A stretch of 7,069 bases of DNA. Origin: an uncultured Bacilli bacterium. Lineage in GTDB: Bacteria > Bacillota_I > Bacilli_A > RF39 > UBA660. A model generated the notes under the pieces. It saw nothing but the letters and a program-made list of their open reading frames with translations. It did not search any database and was not told where the DNA came from. Position numbers and translations under genes: made by a program. The stretch covers positions 1 to 7,069 of the forward strand of contig CANQFO010000055.1 of NCBI GenBank assembly GCA_947599755.1. Direction: 5' to 3'. Positions 5,036-7,069 of the stretch are shown one piece after another (the first letter of the stretch is position 1; the number at the start of each line of letters is the position of its first letter).

Positions 5036-7069
5036 TAAATATTATTCCTATAAATGATACAATCATTATAGTTACAAACATTCCAATTGCTATATCAGAA
5101 GTTTTTGGAAGTGGTCCTTTTACTGTAGTGTCATCTACAGCTGGAGCTTGACTAGGAGTCTTAACATTATCATCACCATTTCCTTTATCTTTTTCTCCAT
5201 CATTATCTGTCTTTGATGGAGGATTATCAGTATTTTGATTATCAGAACCTGGATTTGTAGTTCCCGGATCTGAGGTTCCTGGATCCGTGGTTCCCGGATC
5301 TGTAGTTCCTGGATCCGTGGTTCCCGGATCTGTAGTTCCTGGATCTGTGGTTCCTGGGTCTGTAGTTCCCGGATCTGTAGTTCCTGGGTCTGTAGTTCCT
5401 GGATCTGTGGTTCCTGGGTCTGTAGTTCCTGGGTCTGTAGTTCCCGGATTTGTAGTTCCTGGATTTGTAGTTCCTGGATTTGTTCCTGGTTCTTTTGGTT
5501 TTGTAGCTAAAAATTCTTGTAAAGCTTTTTCTATATCAAAGTTTGGATCATTTTTCATAGTAGCTTTTAAATATTCTGGTGTAACAGCTTTAGCTTCTAA
5601 ACCATCTTCATCTTCTTCTGGATAATCAACTACATTTGAAAGTATTATATTATCTACGAATTCTATTTCTCCTAGATTCATATAAACAATTTTTCCTTCT
5701 TCAATGTAGAATTCATATTCTCCAACAATATCTACAAAGTTTAATTTATTTCCAGCAAAGTCTTCTTCTGGAACTCTAACAATAGAAAGCGCATATTTTC
5801 CATCTTTAATTTTTCCAAAATCAACTTTTCCATCACTTGTTATTTCATCAACTAATGTTCTGTTTCCATCATCATCTATTTTTTCAAGTCTTAAAGTAAT
5901 TTCTGATAAGAAATTTCCTTTTTGATCAACTATATAAATTGAAGTTTGAGCTTCTGATGGTGTTACTGTAACTTTTATTGTATCAGTAATATCTGTACCT
6001 TTAACGGTAGCTGTAACTGTAGCTTCTCCTTCTTTTAATGGAGTAATTGTACCATCATCTGAAATAGTAATTATTCCTTCTGGAGAAACGCTCCACTCAA
6101 CTTCTTTTCCATCAGCATCATCTGGATAGTAAGAAACTGTTAATTTAGTATCTTTATTATCATCTTTTATTTTTAACTCTTCTAGTGGTTCTTCTCCTAC
6201 TAAAATATTTATATTTTCAACTTTTATTCCATTAACTGTTAAATCACAAGTTGCTGTGGCATTTCCGCATTTAGCAGTTATTTTTCCTGTTCCTTTTTCT
6301 AAACCTGTAACTGTAGCTTTCATTCCATCACTACTTGTTTCTAATTTAGCAATACTTTCTGGTTCTACACTCCAAGTAATTTCTTTATTAGTAGTATTTT
6401 CAGGTAAAATCATAAGTACTTCTACTGTTTCAGAATTTTCTTTATATACGCTTACAGTTCTTTTATCTAATTTTAATTCTGTAGCTTCTACTGGGTTAAC
6501 TATAACTTTAGCCCTAGCTGTATGTGTTGGGCAAGTTGAATTTAAACATTCTACAGTAACTTTTACATAAGCTTCTCCAACTTTTAAGCCTTTTACAACG
6601 CCAGCACTATCAACTGAAATTATATCTGTTGGTTTTCCGTTTTCATCTTCTACTGTCCAAGTATCACTACCAATAGTAGCATCTTCTGGAGATATTGTAA
6701 AGTTAAAATCCAATTCACTTCCAAGTTCTATTGTAGCTTCTGTAGGATTCAATTTAACTCCTCCAGCATCAACTGGTTTAGCATTATTTACAACAGTAAT
6801 ATAATAAGTTTTTGTAACACTTCCAGCAGTAGCAGTAATTTGACAACCATTATTTATTGGACTATATGTTCCCGGCTTAAAAGTAACACTTCCATCTCCA
6901 TTATCAACAACAGTTGCAACACTATCATCACTAGACTTCCAAGTTATAGTTTTATTTGTAGCTGTTTCTGGCATAACCTCAGCATTTACTATTCTACTTC
7001 CACCAATCGCTGTTAAAGTAATATTCTCACCAGTAAGGTCATCTACAATTCCAGTAACTGGAGTTTCAA
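5010..7069 (-). CDS. LPxT-anchored surface protein with Ig-like (Big_2) repeats and a GTTDP wall-spanning repeat (5' end outside window)
   Basis: The frame is open to the right edge (first full codon 7065-7067) and gives 685 residues; the start and signal peptide lie outside. ATG 6972-6974 is internal, because the same domain continues upstream of it. With residue 1 at 7067, I see four Big_2-like Ig domains at about 1-93 (partial), 101-193, 194-281 and 282-371, each with ITW/WSV and a late GxAxVT-type strand. These are followed by a prealbumin/Cna_B-like domain at 372-478 (IYIVDQKGNFLSEITLRL) and an acidic linker with a short helix. Then come the GTTDP repeats (about 527-606), a Ser/Asp/Lys-rich hydrophilic spacer, LPKTS (653-657), a membrane segment (about 660-680) and a KKNKK tail. 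This is a standard sortase sorting signal, so the protein should be covalently attached to the cell wall; a role in adhesion is an inference from the domain types. The adjacent class B sortase is its likely partner. Confidence 0.9.
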   Translation of the reverse strand, partial: ETPVTGIVDDLTGENITLTAIGGSRIVNAEVMPETATNKTITWKSSDDSVATVVDNGDGSVTFKPGTYSPINNGCQITATAGSVTKTYYITVVNNAKPVDAGGVKLNPTEATIELGSELDFNFTISPEDATIGSDTWTVEDENGKPTDIISVDSAGVVKGLKVGEAYVKVTVECLNSTCPTHTARAKVIVNPVEATELKLDKRTVSVYKENSETVEVLMILPENTTNKEITWSVEPESIAKLETSSDGMKATVTGLEKGTGKITAKCGNATATCDLTVNGIKVENINILVGEEPLEELKIKDDNKDTKLTVSYYPDDADGKEVEWSVSPEGIITISDDGTITPLKEGEATVTATVKGTDITDTIKVTVTPSEAQTSIYIVDQKGNFLSEITLRLEKIDDDGNRTLVDEITSDGKVDFGKIKDGKYALSIVRVPEEDFAGNKLNFVDIVGEYEFYIEEGKIVYMNLGEIEFVDNIILSNVVDYPEEDEDGLEAKAVTPEYLKATMKNDPNFDIEKALQEFLATKPKEPGTNPGTTNPGTTNPGTTDPGTTDPGTTDPGTTDPGTTDPGTTDPGTTDPGTTDPGTTDPGTTDPGTTDPGTSDPGTTNPGSDNQNTDNPPSKTDNDGEKDKGNGDDNVKTPSQAPAVDDTTVKGPLPKTSDIAIGMFVTIMIVSFIGIIFIVYKKNKK
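5097..5111 (-). other. LPKTS cell-wall sorting motif
   Basis: These bases encode Leu-Pro-Lys-Thr-Ser, followed within three residues by a hydrophobic stretch and a terminal KKNKK. This is the tripartite sorting signal of sortase substrates, with Ser in place of the usual Gly after the Thr. Cleavage would be expected between Thr and Ser. Confidence 0.85.
5251..5487 (-). repeat. 15-bp coding minisatellite (GTTDP/GTTNP pentapeptide repeat)
   Basis: On the + strand, fifteen complete 15-bp units (consensus ggatctgtagttcct) run from 5251 to 5475, with a 12-bp partial unit to 5487. Read on the - strand they encode eleven GTTDP, one GTSDP and three GTTNP pentapeptides, plus one GTNP. The Asn forms are at both ends and the Asp forms in the middle. 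Units differ mostly at silent positions (gga/ggg, tct/tcc, cct/ccc), so selection holds the peptide while the DNA drifts. Proline-rich repeats just before a sorting signal usually cross the peptidoglycan layer. Copy number is expected to vary between strains. Confidence 0.93.

Noticed and set aside
5251..5487. Possible CRISPR-like array because of regularly spaced repeats
   Set aside because: The units are contiguous 15-mers with no spacers and encode a proline-rich peptide in a surface protein.
5287..5625. A 112-codon + strand frame with a VVPGS repeat
   Set aside because: It is the antisense of the GTTDP minisatellite. A 15-bp period keeps all frames open; no ribosome binding site precedes it, and the - strand frame has domains and a sorting signal.

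Overview
The window looks like chromosomal DNA from a low-GC, spore-forming member of the Bacillota, most likely a clostridium. It is very AT-rich (a 60-base sample in the helicase gene is about 20% GC), uses A-rich Shine-Dalgarno sites, and carries a CotJC/manganese-catalase gene plus a class B sortase with an LPxT-type surface protein. I cannot name a species.

Layout. The 3' end of a cotJC-like gene enters on the + strand (2-295). A strong hairpin terminator at 434-473 separates it from a block that lies entirely on the - strand. That block, read in the direction of transcription from the right edge, contains: (1) the 3' two thirds of a large cell-wall-anchored surface protein with Ig-like (Big_2) repeats, a B-type/prealbumin-like domain, a (GTTDP)n wall-spanning repeat and an LPKTS sorting signal (5010-7069, cut by the window edge); (2) a class B sortase (4097-4942), 67 bases downstream and separated from the surface protein by a perfect 19-bp hairpin next to the sortase ribosome binding site; (3) an unrecognised 158-residue gene of clearly higher GC with its own promoter and terminator (3480-3956); (4) a broken gene for a superfamily 1 (Upf1/Dna2-type) helicase with a C-terminal PD-(D/E)XK (DUF2726/DUF559-like) nuclease domain (517-3330).

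How the genes fit together. The surface protein and sortase look like a substrate-enzyme pair: the sortase would cleave the LPKTS motif and attach the protein to peptidoglycan. The hairpin between them probably sets a high substrate-to-enzyme ratio. The helicase-nuclease is a separate unit with its own extended -10 promoter. It reads as a 937-residue protein only if two homopolymer runs are corrected: an A6 that needs to be A7 near codon 29, and an A7 that needs to be A6 near codon 717. It is therefore either a decaying pseudogene, a gene with homopolymer sequencing errors, or (less likely) a slippage-dependent gene. Helicase-nuclease fusions of this general kind occur in DNA repair and anti-phage defence, but nothing else in the window shows a defence island.
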